From JANWYT01 sp034437555 (GTDB taxonomy: Bacteria; Chloroflexota; Anaerolineae; Aggregatilineales; Phototrophicaceae), in NCBI GenBank assembly GCA_034437555.1, contig DAOTTQ010000060.1, positions 1 through 64,000 on the forward strand: a DNA stretch of 64,000 bases, read 5' to 3'. The notes below the pieces were generated by a model. The model was given only the letters and a program-made list of their open reading frames with translations, searched no databases and was not told where the DNA came from. Below are positions 8,069 through 17,464 of this stretch, in pieces (within the stretch, counting starts at the first letter, position 1; every line of letters starts with the position of its first letter). The position numbers and the translations under genes are program-made.

Positions 8069-9586
8069 CTAGTCTTTTTGCCCTGCCATCCGCAAGCCTA
8101 TGGTGTTTCTGTTGGCTTTTTCGATGGGTAGCACGTCAATAAGATGCCCGTCAAACATGACCGCTACGCGGTCGGATAGGCTTAAAATTTCATCTAATTC
8201 AGAAGATACAACAATAACGGCAGTGCCTTCGTCGCGCATGCGGATCAATTGCTTGTGAATAAATTCAATTGACCCTACATCCAGCCCGCGCGTGGGTTGG
8301 CTGGCAATAAGCAGTTTTACGGGGCGAGACAATTCACGGGCAACAATAACTTTTTGCTGATTACCGCCCGAAAGCCCACGAATGGCATTGTTAATGATAG
8401 GGGGGCGCACATCATATTGTTTTACAAGGGCTTCGGCGTTCTGGGCAATGGTTTCTTCATCAATGATGTAGTTGTGTGCGAATGGGGCTTGGTAATATGT
8501 ATTCAGCACCATGTTTTGCATCACCGTAAACGCCCCTACCATGCCCACTTTTTGGCGGTCTTCTGGCACATGCGCCACCCCTAGCTCTGTGATGTAGCGT
8601 GGCGTCGAACGGCTAATATCCTGCCCTAGTAAGTGTAGCTTACCGCTTATGATTGCCCGTAATCCTGTTAGGGCTTCTACAAGCTCGGTTTGCCCGTTGC
8701 CTTGCACGCCCGCCACCCCCACAATTTCACCTGCAAATATCTCTAGTGAAATGCCTTTAACCGCAGGGATGTCGCGTTCATTGTTTACTACAAGGTCTTG
8801 GATAGATAAGACAACCTCTTGGGGATGTGCGGGCTTCTTTTCTACTTCTAGTAACACATCGCGCCCCACCATCAGCGAAGCTAATGATTGTGTGGTGGAC
8901 TGCTTGGGGTCGGCTTCGCCTGCTACCTTACCGCGCCTTAGCACCACCACATGGTCACAAATTTCAATAATCTCTTTTAGCTTGTGGCTAATAAAGATAA
9001 TACTCACGCCTCGCTCGATGAGGGTACGCATGACTTTGAACAAGCCTTCTATTTCTTGGGGGGTAAGCACTGCGGTGGGTTCGTCCAAAATGAGGATGTC
9101 GGCGTTACGATAAAGGGCTTTGATAATTTCTACGCGTTGTTGCGCCCCCACAGGCAAATTTTGCACAAGGGCATCGGGGTCTACATCCAGCCCGTACTCG
9201 CGCGAAATTTTCAAAATGCGGTCACTGGCAATATTGCGTTGCAAAAAACCGCCAACTTGGCTTTCGTTCCCCAGCATCACATTTTCTGTAACCGTAAGGA
9301 CATCTACCAGTTGAAAGTGTTGGTGTACCATGCCGATACCATTACGGATAGCATCGCTGGGTTCGTGAATTTTGATAGGCTTGCCCTTGACTAAAATTTC
9401 GCCTTCGTCAGGCTGATACAAGCCGTAAATCATGTTCATCAGGGTACTTTTGCCCGCGCCATTTTCACCTAGTAACCCTAGCACCTTGCCTTCGTACAAC
9501 AATAAATTGATGTCGTCATTAGCTGTTACGCCGGGAAACCGTTTTGTAATGCCGCGCACCTCTAAAACAGGAATGTGTTCCGTCAT
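8069..9586 (-). CDS. ABC transporter double ATPase, nucleoside/simple sugar type
   Basis: Cytoplasmic energising subunit of 505 residues with two nucleotide-binding halves, as in NupO/YufO, RbsA and MglA. The first half has Walker A GENGAGKST, a PVGAQQRVEIIKAL signature and Walker B LILDEPTAVLTPQE. The second half has the degenerate P-loop GVQGNGQTEL, the signature LSGGNQQKV and an altered Walker B ASQPTRGLD. Loss of the catalytic Glu in the second half is normal in this family. It is the promoter-proximal gene of the operon, with a TATAAT box about 35 bases upstream and an AGGA ribosome binding site. The BMP-family lipoprotein usually encoded beside it is absent. Confidence 0.92.
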   Translation of the reverse strand: MTEHIPVLEVRGITKRFPGVTANDDINLLLYEGKVLGLLGENGAGKSTLMNMIYGLYQPDEGEILVKGKPIKIHEPSDAIRNGIGMVHQHFQLVDVLTVTENVMLGNESQVGGFLQRNIASDRILKISREYGLDVDPDALVQNLPVGAQQRVEIIKALYRNADILILDEPTAVLTPQEIEGLFKVMRTLIERGVSIIFISHKLKEIIEICDHVVVLRRGKVAGEADPKQSTTQSLASLMVGRDVLLEVEKKPAHPQEVVLSIQDLVVNNERDIPAVKGISLEIFAGEIVGVAGVQGNGQTELVEALTGLRAIISGKLHLLGQDISRSTPRYITELGVAHVPEDRQKVGMVGAFTVMQNMVLNTYYQAPFAHNYIIDEETIAQNAEALVKQYDVRPPIINNAIRGLSGGNQQKVIVARELSRPVKLLIASQPTRGLDVGSIEFIHKQLIRMRDEGTAVIVVSSELDEILSLSDRVAVMFDGHLIDVLPIEKANRNTIGLRMAGQKD

Positions 9587-9621
9587 CGCAATAATCCTAA
9601 TTTGGCAAGATATAGAATAGA

Positions 9622-9627
9622 ATTATA
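9622..9627 (-). promoter_or_regulatory. -10 box of the nucleoside-type ABC operon
   Basis: A perfect TATAAT is read on the minus strand about 35 bases upstream of the ATPase start codon. No clear TTGACA-like element lies 16-18 bases further upstream. It sits in the 57-base gap after the Ada-like gene, the only place for a promoter separate from that gene. Confidence 0.4.
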
Positions 9628-9643
9628 GCGTAAATTGGGGGTT

Positions 9644-10525
9644 TTAGCCTTGTGGAAAAAGAGATTTCGTGCCCCCTTCCTGCACAAGAAGCTGGTGTTT
9701 TCGCTCTATGCCCCACCGATAGCCCGTGAGTGTGCCATCCTGCCCTATCACACGGTGGCAGGGAATGAGTACCCCAATTTTATTGGTGGCAATAGCGCGT
9801 GCAACTGCCCTAGTGGCGGTGGGTTGCCCTATCATTTGCGCCACTTGCCCATAAGTGCGCGTTTCTCCTTGTGGAATCGTGCGTAAAATGCCCCACACCC
9901 GCGCCTGAAACGCTGTGCCTTGTATATCCAGTGGCAAACATTCTAGGATTTTATGGGCGGTTTTGTCTTCAATGTGTTCTAACAGCAAGCTTGCCCAAAG
10001 TTGTAGGTTTTCGTCTTCGTCATCACGCTGTAGTATCGCTTTAGAGAATTCATGGCTTAATCCCTCTTCTAAAACGGCATCATCGTCTGCAAAGTTGACG
10101 GCGCAAATGCCCTTGTCTGTTCGTGCCATTAGCATCTTACCCAGTGCCATTTTGGTAATGGCATACACAATCACCACACCCTTTGCCCCATTTTTATAGG
10201 TTGCAGGTGTCATGCCTAGCGTTTCATTGGCTTGCTCATACAGCCTGCTAGTAGACCCAAAACCCACTTCATAAAGGGCGTGTGTAACTTCTTGCCCGTG
10301 ATGAAGCTGTGTTTTTAGGCGTTCTTTGCGGTTTTGCTCGGCATATTGGCGCGGCGAGATGCCCATGATGCGCTTAAAGAGGCGTTGCAAATACTGGGGG
10401 CTGAGGTGAACCTCTGCGCCTAGTTCATCTAAAGTGGGGATGCTTTCGTGTTGTTCGATGTAATCACAAACGCGCTTTACAACGCGGGCTTCTGGGCTTT
10501 GCATATCAGAATAGCCTTTCCTCAT
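9644..10525 (-). CDS. Ada-like AraC regulator fused to O6-methylguanine-DNA methyltransferase
   Basis: A 293-residue protein with an N-terminal AraC-type helix-turn-helix pair (about residues 12-110; LSPQYLQRLFKRIMGISPRQYA is the recognition region) and a C-terminal suicidal methyltransferase domain (about 120-290). The active-site motif IPCHRVIG places the methyl-accepting cysteine at Cys256, followed by the usual GYRWGIERK segment. It lacks the N-terminal zinc-binding Ada domain that accepts methyl groups from phosphotriesters and turns full Ada into an activator. It therefore repairs O6-alkylguanine, and its regulation must use another signal or none. Such two-domain proteins are common outside enterobacteria. 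Neighbours on the same strand are unrelated. Confidence 0.9.
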   Translation of the reverse strand: MRKGYSDMQSPEARVVKRVCDYIEQHESIPTLDELGAEVHLSPQYLQRLFKRIMGISPRQYAEQNRKERLKTQLHHGQEVTHALYEVGFGSTSRLYEQANETLGMTPATYKNGAKGVVIVYAITKMALGKMLMARTDKGICAVNFADDDAVLEEGLSHEFSKAILQRDDEDENLQLWASLLLEHIEDKTAHKILECLPLDIQGTAFQARVWGILRTIPQGETRTYGQVAQMIGQPTATRAVARAIATNKIGVLIPCHRVIGQDGTLTGYRWGIERKHQLLVQEGGTKSLFPQG

Positions 10526-10583
10526 TTTTTATTCCTCTATGATAAGAGGATTTAGGAGGTGAGGCTATCCGTTTATTGACATG

Positions 10584-11195
10584 CTAACTAGCAGGCGTAG
10601 TGCTGGGATGAAGCAAGCTGTTGAGGTCTTCTGCAATGAGGGTGTAATCTATGCCATAGCTATAGCCTCTAACGAGCTTGCCTTCTGGATTCAGTAAAAA
10701 GAGTGTGGCGGTATGGTCTACGGTATAGTTGTCTCGTAAGCCCCCATAGTTGTTAATAACATACGTTCCGCCGTAGGGCTTGATGAACGCATCGACAGCG
10801 CTTGTGTTGCCCGTTAGCCCAATAAACTCGCTATCAAACATGCCAATGTATTGTTTTAATCTTTCGGGGGTGTCGCGGTTGCCATCTACGCTCACGAAAA
10901 CGAAGCTCACTTCGCTTTCGTCCTCGCCCAATAATTTCTTGATTTGCTTATAGTTCGCTAGATTGAGGGGGCAAACATCGGGGCAATGCGTGTAACCGAT
11001 TGAAATGAGAACATAATCACCTGCCAAATCTACAACGCTAATGGGCGTGCCATCTTGACTGGTTAATGGTGTGTGTTCTAGTGTTTTGGGGGCGGTATAG
11101 CGTGTAATCCCGAACTCATCCGTTACAGATTCGGGGGTACAAGCTCCTAATGTCATTGCCAAAATGCCTAAAAAATAAGCCAAATAACGCCCCAT
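10584..11195 (-). CDS. SCO1/SenC-family lipoprotein, copper delivery to cytochrome oxidase
   Basis: A 203-residue thioredoxin-fold protein anchored outside the membrane. The N-terminus has a hydrophobic stretch ending in a lipobox-like LGAC, so it is probably a lipoprotein. The copper-binding CxxxC is in THCPDVCPLN and the distal His ligand is in VDHTATLFLL. These are the three SCO1 copper ligands. The start at 11195 is preferred over an ATG at 11210 because the ribosome binding site GAGGAG lies 7 bases upstream of 11195 and would fall inside the coding region with the longer start. Known SCO proteins help assemble the CuA centre of cytochrome c oxidase. No oxidase genes are in the window. 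Confidence 0.9.
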   Translation of the reverse strand: MGRYLAYFLGILAMTLGACTPESVTDEFGITRYTAPKTLEHTPLTSQDGTPISVVDLAGDYVLISIGYTHCPDVCPLNLANYKQIKKLLGEDESEVSFVFVSVDGNRDTPERLKQYIGMFDSEFIGLTGNTSAVDAFIKPYGGTYVINNYGGLRDNYTVDHTATLFLLNPEGKLVRGYSYGIDYTLIAEDLNSLLHPSTTPAS

Positions 11196-11418
11196 GAAAA
11201 TACTCCTCATATCACAAATGCCATCTAAAGTAGCCTATATTGTTTCATACTTGGGGGGGTGTGGGTTAATGATCATCATCACGCTTGTAAAAGACGAACA
11301 TCACGCTTTCTCAAAAACCGACCAAATGTTCGAACAAGCGTTCGTATTCTACCCTCTCTTAGCCCTATACTATATTTACATGTTGCACCCCGTTAAACAG
11401 CACATCACAATCGCATAG
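11194..11418 (+). CDS. Small hypothetical membrane protein (doubtful)
   Basis: Possible 74-residue protein, or 66 residues from the ATG at 11218, with two hydrophobic segments (about residues 10-29 and 46-61). It starts divergently, overlapping the first bases of the SCO1-like gene, and stops directly before a strong terminator hairpin, which is some support for real transcription. No convincing ribosome binding site precedes either start. I do not recognise the family. It may be real, or simply an open frame. Confidence 0.3.
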   Translation: MKILLISQMPSKVAYIVSYLGGCGLMIIITLVKDEHHAFSKTDQMFEQAFVFYPLLALYYIYMLHPVKQHITIA

Positions 11419-11421
11419 AAT

Positions 11422-11460
11422 AAAAAACGCCCGCCTATGTGCTAATAGACGGGCGTTTTT
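11422..11460. terminator. Bidirectional intrinsic terminator
   Basis: CGCCCG (11428-11433) pairs perfectly with CGGGCG (11450-11455), flanked by A and T runs that extend the stem and supply a U-tract on both strands. An inner CTAT/ATAG pair adds stability. It lies between the convergent ends of the small plus-strand frame (11418) and the RTX gene (11478). Confidence 0.85.
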
Positions 11461-11477
11461 GCGTTTAGAAGTCTGTT

Positions 11478-14400
11478 TTATGGGGCGTTGCCATTGTCTA
11501 CCGTATCACCTGCGCCGTCGTTAATAGTGTTTGTGCCTGCATCCCCTTGATTGCCATCATTACCGCCAAAGGCTGTATCGGCATCGCTGTCATCGTCTAC
11601 GGTAATTTCATCGTCACCTGCCCCGCCCCCTGTGGTAAGGGTTGCGCCTGTGTTGTCATTACCGCCATAAACTGTATCGTTGCCTGTGCCACCTGTGATA
11701 ATGTCGTTGCCATCGTTGCCATCTGCGTCAATGTTTGCACCACCATTGTTGTTACCACCGTAAATGGTATCGTTGCCTGCCCCACCGTTGATAATGTCCT
11801 CGCCATCCTCGCTCACGATGCCTGTCGTATTATCACATCCGCCGTAAATTTCATCGTCGCCGTCGTCGCCGTTAAGGGTATCGTTGTCTTGGCAACCATA
11901 AAGCGTGTCATTGTCATCACCACCGTTGATAAGGTCATCGCCTTCGCTACCGTCGATAAAGTCGTCGCCTTCATCACCGTTAAGGGCATCGTCGTCATCT
12001 TCGCCATCAATGGTGTCGTTACCTGCACCGCCGTTGACAGTATCATCGCCCGCCCCAGCATTAACGGTATCGTTGCCACCACCCGCATTGATGGTGTCAT
12101 CGTCGTCTGTGCCAAAAATGACATCATCGTTTTCTGTGGCAGTTATCGTGTTGATGGCGTTTATTAGTTTGATGAAGAACGTCCCTAAACCAAATACATC
12201 CTGAGATGCACTAGACCCCATATCGAGTGTAATGCCATTTGTGCCTGTTACTCCGCTAAAATCGAGCGTGTCGTTTGCGCCGCTGGCGGTTTCGATTTCT
12301 ACTGTAATGGGTGTGGCAAGTGTGGCATTGGCGTTTGTGCTAATGTCCCCCAAGAAGGCAAAGAGATTTGTACTAATGCCGTTAGTGGTATTGAAGGTGA
12401 TGCTGGAACCCATGTTGGACAGGTCGATAAAGAACTCGTGGTCGCCGTCATTGGCAGTTATTTCTTCAAAACCGATGAGCGTATCTGTTTGTATGCCAGC
12501 AAGCACCATCACATTTGCGCCAATGTTTACGTCTAGGCTTCCTAGTGAGGCATCATACTCAATGCTATCTATGCCTGTTCCGCCGTCAAATGTGTTTGAT
12601 TGATTGTTCGCATCGATAAAAAAGGTGTCATCGCCGCCACCAGAATTAACATTCACCAACCCTGTATCGTCTACTACGGTAAATGTGTCGTTTCCACCCC
12701 CTGTAAACGCGTTTTCTGTGTTTAAGAAGGTGTCGGTTTGTCCGCCACTTTCTAAAGTAATGGTGGTGTTATCAATGGTTACATCAAACGTATTAGAGAG
12801 CGCAGAGGTGTTTACAGCGTCATTACCTGCGCCCATCTCATAGGTGAAATCAGTGCTATCCCATGAGATTAGGTTAATGCGGTCTGCTCCTGCACCTGTA
12901 TCTATTGTGCCATAAGGGGCGGTACTGCCAATATTGAGAAGGTCACTAAATGCGCTAGTGAAGATGTTCTCAAAGCTGTTGAATGTGTCGGTAAATGCCC
13001 CCGCAAGTGCGTTAAGCGTTGTTCCGTTAATTGTCCATGTTGCCATCAAATTATGATAAAGGCTATCCACGCCAGCATCACCGTTATAGGTGGTGTTGTC
13101 ACTGTTCGCATTGACAATGAGAGTGTCATTACCACCATTGAGGTTTATCGTAGACCATCCACCATCGCCTGTTACTGTAACGGTGTCACTGCCAATACCA
13201 AGCGTTAAAACTTCAAATCCACTAATGGTATCCGTCGTGACCCCATTGGTCAGTGTGGTATTTAAGTTGCCGTTTCGCATATTAACCGTAAGATTAGCCG
13301 CGCTAGACCCATAGTTCATAGCATCTATGCCACCTTGCCCCCTAAAAACATTGGCAACCGTGTCAAACACTTGGTTAAAGAGGTCATTGCCTGCTGTTCC
13401 AACGAGCTGCTCTATGGAAATAAGATTATTGTTAAGCGCCGTCCCCGTGACCGTACCATTGCCATTATTTAGCGTTACGGTGATTGCATCACCAAAACCG
13501 TTGTAAGAAGCGTTATCGATCCCATTACCACCCAAAAGCGACATACTGTTTCCTACAGCAATGTTAAAAATATCATTGCCCCCACCGCTTTCTAAAAATT
13601 CACCCCCACCCCTACTGATGTTGAAAGTGTCTGCCCCTAGCCCTGTGGTAATTTGGAAGATGTTGATGAGGGTGTCTACCATGCTGCCCGCGGTTACGGT
13701 GTCGCTAGAGATTGTTAAGTCAACAACTAAATTTTCAGAACCTGTACTGTTATACAGCACTGTGTCACTGTCACTGCCCCCATTGATAGTGTCATTACCG
13801 TTAAAACTCACATTGTCCTCAATGAAGAGGTCATTACCTGCTGCTCCGTTTAAGATGTCATCGCCAAAATTGCCCGTAATGGTGTCATCAAGGGGCGTGC
13901 CTGTAATCGTATCGTTGCCAAAACCGCCCAATATGTTAGTGATGTAACTTAGCAAGCCAATTGTCACATTGTTATAGATGTTCTGCATATTCGTAGGCGG
14001 AGGAGAATGATAGCCCACTGCATCAGGTGTACTAGAAAGCAAAGAGGCATTGATGGTGACATTCGAAAACACTGTATCAAAGTTTAGGGTGTCGTTGCCC
14101 CCTAAACCATTTAAGAAGTAAATAAGGGTGTGTGGGGTACTAGAGAAGTTGAAGCGGTCTGTGCCATTGCTGACACCACTGAACGCGTTGCCCGTGATGC
14201 CTTCTATGTTGATGAGTTGGTCTGTACCAAGGCTGATGCCACCGCCCCCAGTAACCGTTGTTGTTAGCCCGATGTTGTATATGATGAATTGCCCTGCGCC
14301 GAGTGTGACATCTTGATAGCTCACCACATCATAATCGGAGTAGAAGGGGTTTGTGGGGAAAATAAAGTTAAACGGTGGAATAAAAACAGGAGTAATGGCT

Positions 14401-17276
14401 TCGAACCCATTAAAAATTTCGTTGCTTGGGCAGGTTGCAAGCTGTGTTGCCCCTGTGCCAAGTAAATCGGGGTTGGTTGTGCCGTTCACAAAGTTATTTT
14501 GCCCTGCCGATAGGCAATTGGCGTTAAGCACATTGGCGATTTTGATGTAAAGGTTAGCTCCAATTTGCTGCCATTGGCTTGTAAGGCTTTGGTTGATGGG
14601 TGCGTTGATAATGTCAGTGACGTTATTTTGAATGAGAATGTAGCCCTCACCCAGAATGTTGCCGTCAATGTCTGTTTCAAAGTTGTATGTGTCCACGAAT
14701 AATGGAAACCCTGAAACAAGCGTTAAAAATTGGCTTGGGTTGCCTGTGCTAACAATACCGCATAAAGAAGGCGGGCAAATACCATTTTCGATGAGCCAAG
14801 TATCGGATAAATCAGAACCTCCGAACACTTCAAAGTTATTGAGTGTGTCTACAAACCCGCTGACTGTGCCTTCTGCGCTGGCAGTAACGCCATCAATGAC
14901 AAAGTTCATAGACTCGGCAATGTCTTTGTAGACGATATTATCTCGCCCACCTTCGCCATCAATCACATCATTGCCTAAAGAGCCAAACACCGTGTCGTTG
15001 CCGTTTTGGGCATAGACTTCGTCATTGTTATCGCCTGTGGTAATGATGTCTTGGCAATTGGTTGTTACATAGCCTTCAAAGTTGCTAAAGCTATCTGCCC
15101 CTTCGCCTGCGGTTGTGCCATTAAGTATGTTGAGGTTGACCCCTGTTGAGGTGACGTTGGCGCAGTTAAACAGCTCATAGCTTAGGTAATCATAGCCCGC
15201 GCCACCGTCCATGATGTCGTTGCCTGCTAAACCGACAATGGTATTATCCGCGTCGTTGCCCACTAAAGTATCGTTGCCCATAGACCCTACTAGCACTTCA
15301 AACCCTGAAACGGTGTCTATAGAACCACTGCCCTTAACCACTATGCCTGTTAGCAAGTTTGCGTTAATGCCCGCCAACATCGGTGGCAATCCTCGATACG
15401 TTAGAACATCAAAATCTGCGCCCCCATTCAGCGTGTCATTACCGCCAGAGCCTTCGATTTGGTCATCCCCGTTTTCTAAAAATATGCCATCGTTGCCTGC
15501 GGAGCCGATGATGAAGTCGTTGAGAATTGTGCCGATAAGAAACGCTGGGGGTGCAAGCCGATGAGATAGCACTAAGTCTGGCGTAACTTGTTGGGGGGTA
15601 AGAGCCAGCCCTAGATTGTAGATGATGCCATAAAGCGTGAGGTTGCTAAAGTCAAAACGGTCTTCACCATTGCTATCGGTGAAAGTGACGATGCCACTTG
15701 CCCCATCACTAAAGTTAATAATGTCGTTGTCAGACCCCAGCACGGGTGTGTTCGACCCCAAAATATTCGTAATTTGGTCGGTGTCGATGATGACAAAGTC
15801 ATCTCCTTCGCCCATAATAATGGTGTTTGTGCCACCCCCAGCTTCAAAACTGTCGTTGCCGTCACCCCCATTAAGGATGTTGTTCTCGCTATTGCCCACA
15901 AGAAAATCATTACCCGACCCCGTAACGATATTTTCTATGCTTAACAAGGTGTCTACAAAAGAGCCAAACGCATTGGTATAGGATACCATTGTGCCTGTGG
16001 GGGTATAAGTGTTGGTTAGGTCAACGCCAATGCCCCCTGTGTCGGAGGCGTAGTTAATCGTGTCGCTTCCGTCGCCACCCTGTACGATGTCATTACCATT
16101 GCCCGTAATAAATACGTCGTTACCTTCATCACCAATCAATAAGTCATTGCCCTCTTGACCATCTAAAAAGTCATCACCGGGACCCCCGCGTAAGACATCG
16201 TCGCCACTAGAGCCTGTGAGGGTGTCGTCACATTCTGTCCCTGCCAAAACGCCGGGTGCTGTCAGAGTTACGTTAATACCTGCACCATTATCACAAGGAA
16301 GCACTTCAGGTAATTCGTCTTCAAAAAGATCTTCATCTTCTTCATTAGGAACAGGAATGGCATCTGTTTCGCGCCCAAAACTACTAGACGTATTCACACA
16401 CTCGGCGCGGTTTACAAAGTCACTACATTCGTCACGGTCAAGCAAGCGAATAGGGTCACTACCCGCCCCCACCGTGAAGTAATAATCAAAATAGAAAAAG
16501 TTGCTAATGTTGATAAACGAATAGCTGATGTCACGGGTTGTTTCGGTGGTTTCTTCTGGTGTGGGGCGCACATGCACAAAGTAAACAGCTTGCCCATCTT
16601 GGTTGTACCAAAGAAATGCATCCGAAGCAGTAAAACGTTCTTCTGGGGTCGGTATTTCGCTTAATGTACCCCGTGAGGCAAAAACTTGGGGCTTTACCCG
16701 TGAGAATGGCACGTCCAGCACTTCGACTAAAACACGCAAACCCTCTTCATCATCACGCCCCGCCACCATAAAAGCACGGTTAGGCAATAAGGGATTCATA
16801 TCATCTAAAAACGTTAAATCTTGGTCAAGCGGTTCGCCCTCAAACAACATCACACGCACCAAACCCCCCTCACCGCCTACGCGCTCCACTTCAAAGAAAA
16901 GCAGCCCATTTTCACGAGCGCGATACTCTAAAGAAGCTACAAAAGGTTGAGATGCGTTTATAGTGCTATTTGCGATTGTTGTGCCATTGGCATTGTATAG
17001 GCGAATGATGGGTTGTGTGCGTTCATCTAAGCCATAAGCCACCATTGTGACAACCTCGTTAGGGAGGGGCGCAAACGCATAACGCTTAAACGTACTGTCA
17101 ATCAATCGTGCGTCATCAGATTCAAAGTAATAGAGGTAAGTTACATCATCAGGCAAAACTTGGGCTTGCGTGGGTATTGCGATGAATGCGCCTAAAAATA
17201 TGAACAAAAACATATGCCACCCACGTAAAAGATGGACACAGTGCCTTAGCCGAAAAACGTCATGTTGAGGTGACAT
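11478..17276 (-). CDS. Giant secreted RTX-repeat (hemolysin-type calcium-binding) protein
   Basis: A 1932-residue exported protein. A Sec-type signal peptide ends near residue 39 in PTQAQ. Residues about 40-270 form two beta-rich stretches resembling bacterial pre-peptidase C-terminal (PPC) domains. A very acidic linker follows near residue 310. From about 340 onward come blocks of glycine- and aspartate-rich nonapeptides of the GGxGxDxLx type (for example GGPGDDFLDGQEGNDLL), separated by longer beta-strand stretches that repeat the pattern GxDTxxGFExL. The last 220 residues are almost pure repeats. Such arrays fold as calcium-filled parallel beta rolls. A signal peptide instead of a C-terminal type I signal, and no ABC/MFP genes nearby, point to Sec export. 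The role is unknown; cell-surface or matrix protein is most likely. No enzyme domain is visible. Confidence 0.85.
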   Translation of the reverse strand: MSPQHDVFRLRHCVHLLRGWHMFLFIFLGAFIAIPTQAQVLPDDVTYLYYFESDDARLIDSTFKRYAFAPLPNEVVTMVAYGLDERTQPIIRLYNANGTTIANSTINASQPFVASLEYRARENGLLFFEVERVGGEGGLVRVMLFEGEPLDQDLTFLDDMNPLLPNRAFMVAGRDDEEGLRVLVEVLDVPFSRVKPQVFASRGTLSEIPTPEERFTASDAFLWYNQDGQAVYFVHVRPTPEETTETTRDISYSFINISNFFYFDYYFTVGAGSDPIRLLDRDECSDFVNRAECVNTSSSFGRETDAIPVPNEEDEDLFEDELPEVLPCDNGAGINVTLTAPGVLAGTECDDTLTGSSGDDVLRGGPGDDFLDGQEGNDLLIGDEGNDVFITGNGNDIVQGGDGSDTINYASDTGGIGVDLTNTYTPTGTMVSYTNAFGSFVDTLLSIENIVTGSGNDFLVGNSENNILNGGDGNDSFEAGGGTNTIIMGEGDDFVIIDTDQITNILGSNTPVLGSDNDIINFSDGASGIVTFTDSNGEDRFDFSNLTLYGIIYNLGLALTPQQVTPDLVLSHRLAPPAFLIGTILNDFIIGSAGNDGIFLENGDDQIEGSGGNDTLNGGADFDVLTYRGLPPMLAGINANLLTGIVVKGSGSIDTVSGFEVLVGSMGNDTLVGNDADNTIVGLAGNDIMDGGAGYDYLSYELFNCANVTSTGVNLNILNGTTAGEGADSFSNFEGYVTTNCQDIITTGDNNDEVYAQNGNDTVFGSLGNDVIDGEGGRDNIVYKDIAESMNFVIDGVTASAEGTVSGFVDTLNNFEVFGGSDLSDTWLIENGICPPSLCGIVSTGNPSQFLTLVSGFPLFVDTYNFETDIDGNILGEGYILIQNNVTDIINAPINQSLTSQWQQIGANLYIKIANVLNANCLSAGQNNFVNGTTNPDLLGTGATQLATCPSNEIFNGFEAITPVFIPPFNFIFPTNPFYSDYDVVSYQDVTLGAGQFIIYNIGLTTTVTGGGGISLGTDQLINIEGITGNAFSGVSNGTDRFNFSSTPHTLIYFLNGLGGNDTLNFDTVFSNVTINASLLSSTPDAVGYHSPPPTNMQNIYNNVTIGLLSYITNILGGFGNDTITGTPLDDTITGNFGDDILNGAAGNDLFIEDNVSFNGNDTINGGSDSDTVLYNSTGSENLVVDLTISSDTVTAGSMVDTLINIFQITTGLGADTFNISRGGGEFLESGGGNDIFNIAVGNSMSLLGGNGIDNASYNGFGDAITVTLNNGNGTVTGTALNNNLISIEQLVGTAGNDLFNQVFDTVANVFRGQGGIDAMNYGSSAANLTVNMRNGNLNTTLTNGVTTDTISGFEVLTLGIGSDTVTVTGDGGWSTINLNGGNDTLIVNANSDNTTYNGDAGVDSLYHNLMATWTINGTTLNALAGAFTDTFNSFENIFTSAFSDLLNIGSTAPYGTIDTGAGADRINLISWDSTDFTYEMGAGNDAVNTSALSNTFDVTIDNTTITLESGGQTDTFLNTENAFTGGGNDTFTVVDDTGLVNVNSGGGDDTFFIDANNQSNTFDGGTGIDSIEYDASLGSLDVNIGANVMVLAGIQTDTLIGFEEITANDGDHEFFIDLSNMGSSITFNTTNGISTNLFAFLGDISTNANATLATPITVEIETASGANDTLDFSGVTGTNGITLDMGSSASQDVFGLGTFFIKLINAINTITATENDDVIFGTDDDDTINAGGGNDTVNAGAGDDTVNGGAGNDTIDGEDDDDALNGDEGDDFIDGSEGDDLINGGDDNDTLYGCQDNDTLNGDDGDDEIYGGCDNTTGIVSEDGEDIINGGAGNDTIYGGNNNGGANIDADGNDGNDIITGGTGNDTVYGGNDNTGATLTTGGGAGDDEITVDDDSDADTAFGGNDGNQGDAGTNTINDGAGDTVDNGNAP
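11500..12140 (-). repeat. C-terminal RTX nonapeptide array
   Basis: Tandem 27-base units encode variants of GGxGNDTIx, read on the minus strand and covering roughly residues 1712-1925 of the RTX protein. The units are diverged at base level, so they are an old protein repeat, not a recent DNA amplification. The Asp-rich antisense reading (GTC, ATC, GCC) produces long false open frames on the plus strand. Confidence 0.85.
16050..16250 (-). repeat. N-terminal RTX nonapeptide block
   Basis: Several consecutive nonapeptide units (LTGSSGDDVLRGGPGDDFLD and following) occupy about residues 342-408 of the RTX protein, directly after the acidic linker. They are the first calcium-binding block of the protein. 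Confidence 0.75.
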
Positions 17277-17392
17277 AGAATTGACCTGCTAGACCGTTTA
17301 TTTAGATTCTTATGATAACCTAAATTTCATTAATTGCGGTGTACTTGTGCGGTAATTTTTACATATTTTTGTAAATCACGCCTTCCTGACCC

Positions 17393-17433
17393 TCAAAAAC
17401 AAAGAGGCAAGCCATTTGGCTTACCTCTTTGTT
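17393..17433 (-). terminator. Intrinsic terminator of the acyl-CoA dehydrogenase gene
   Basis: A long stem pairs 17398-17413 with 17418-17433 (arms ending in GGCTT and AAGCC around a short ATTT loop). On the minus strand it is followed by a T run. It lies about 30 bases beyond the stop of the acyl-CoA dehydrogenase gene. The remaining bases of the 188-base gap (17277-17464) hold only the AT-rich leader of the RTX gene. Confidence 0.8.
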
Positions 17434-17464
17434 GAATTGACGCTATTTTTTTGTTGATGGGGCG

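Noticed and set aside
11500..12140. Regularly spaced repeats resembling a CRISPR array
   Set aside because: Unit length is 27 bases with diverged sequence, in frame, coding for nonapeptides; there are no unique spacers and no cas genes.
11547..12843. Several long plus-strand frames opposite the RTX gene
   Set aside because: They are antisense readings of Asp/Gly-rich codons (GTC, ATC, GCC), giving repetitive Val/Ile/Ala or Ser/Pro strings without ribosome binding sites. The minus-strand protein has a signal peptide and real domains.
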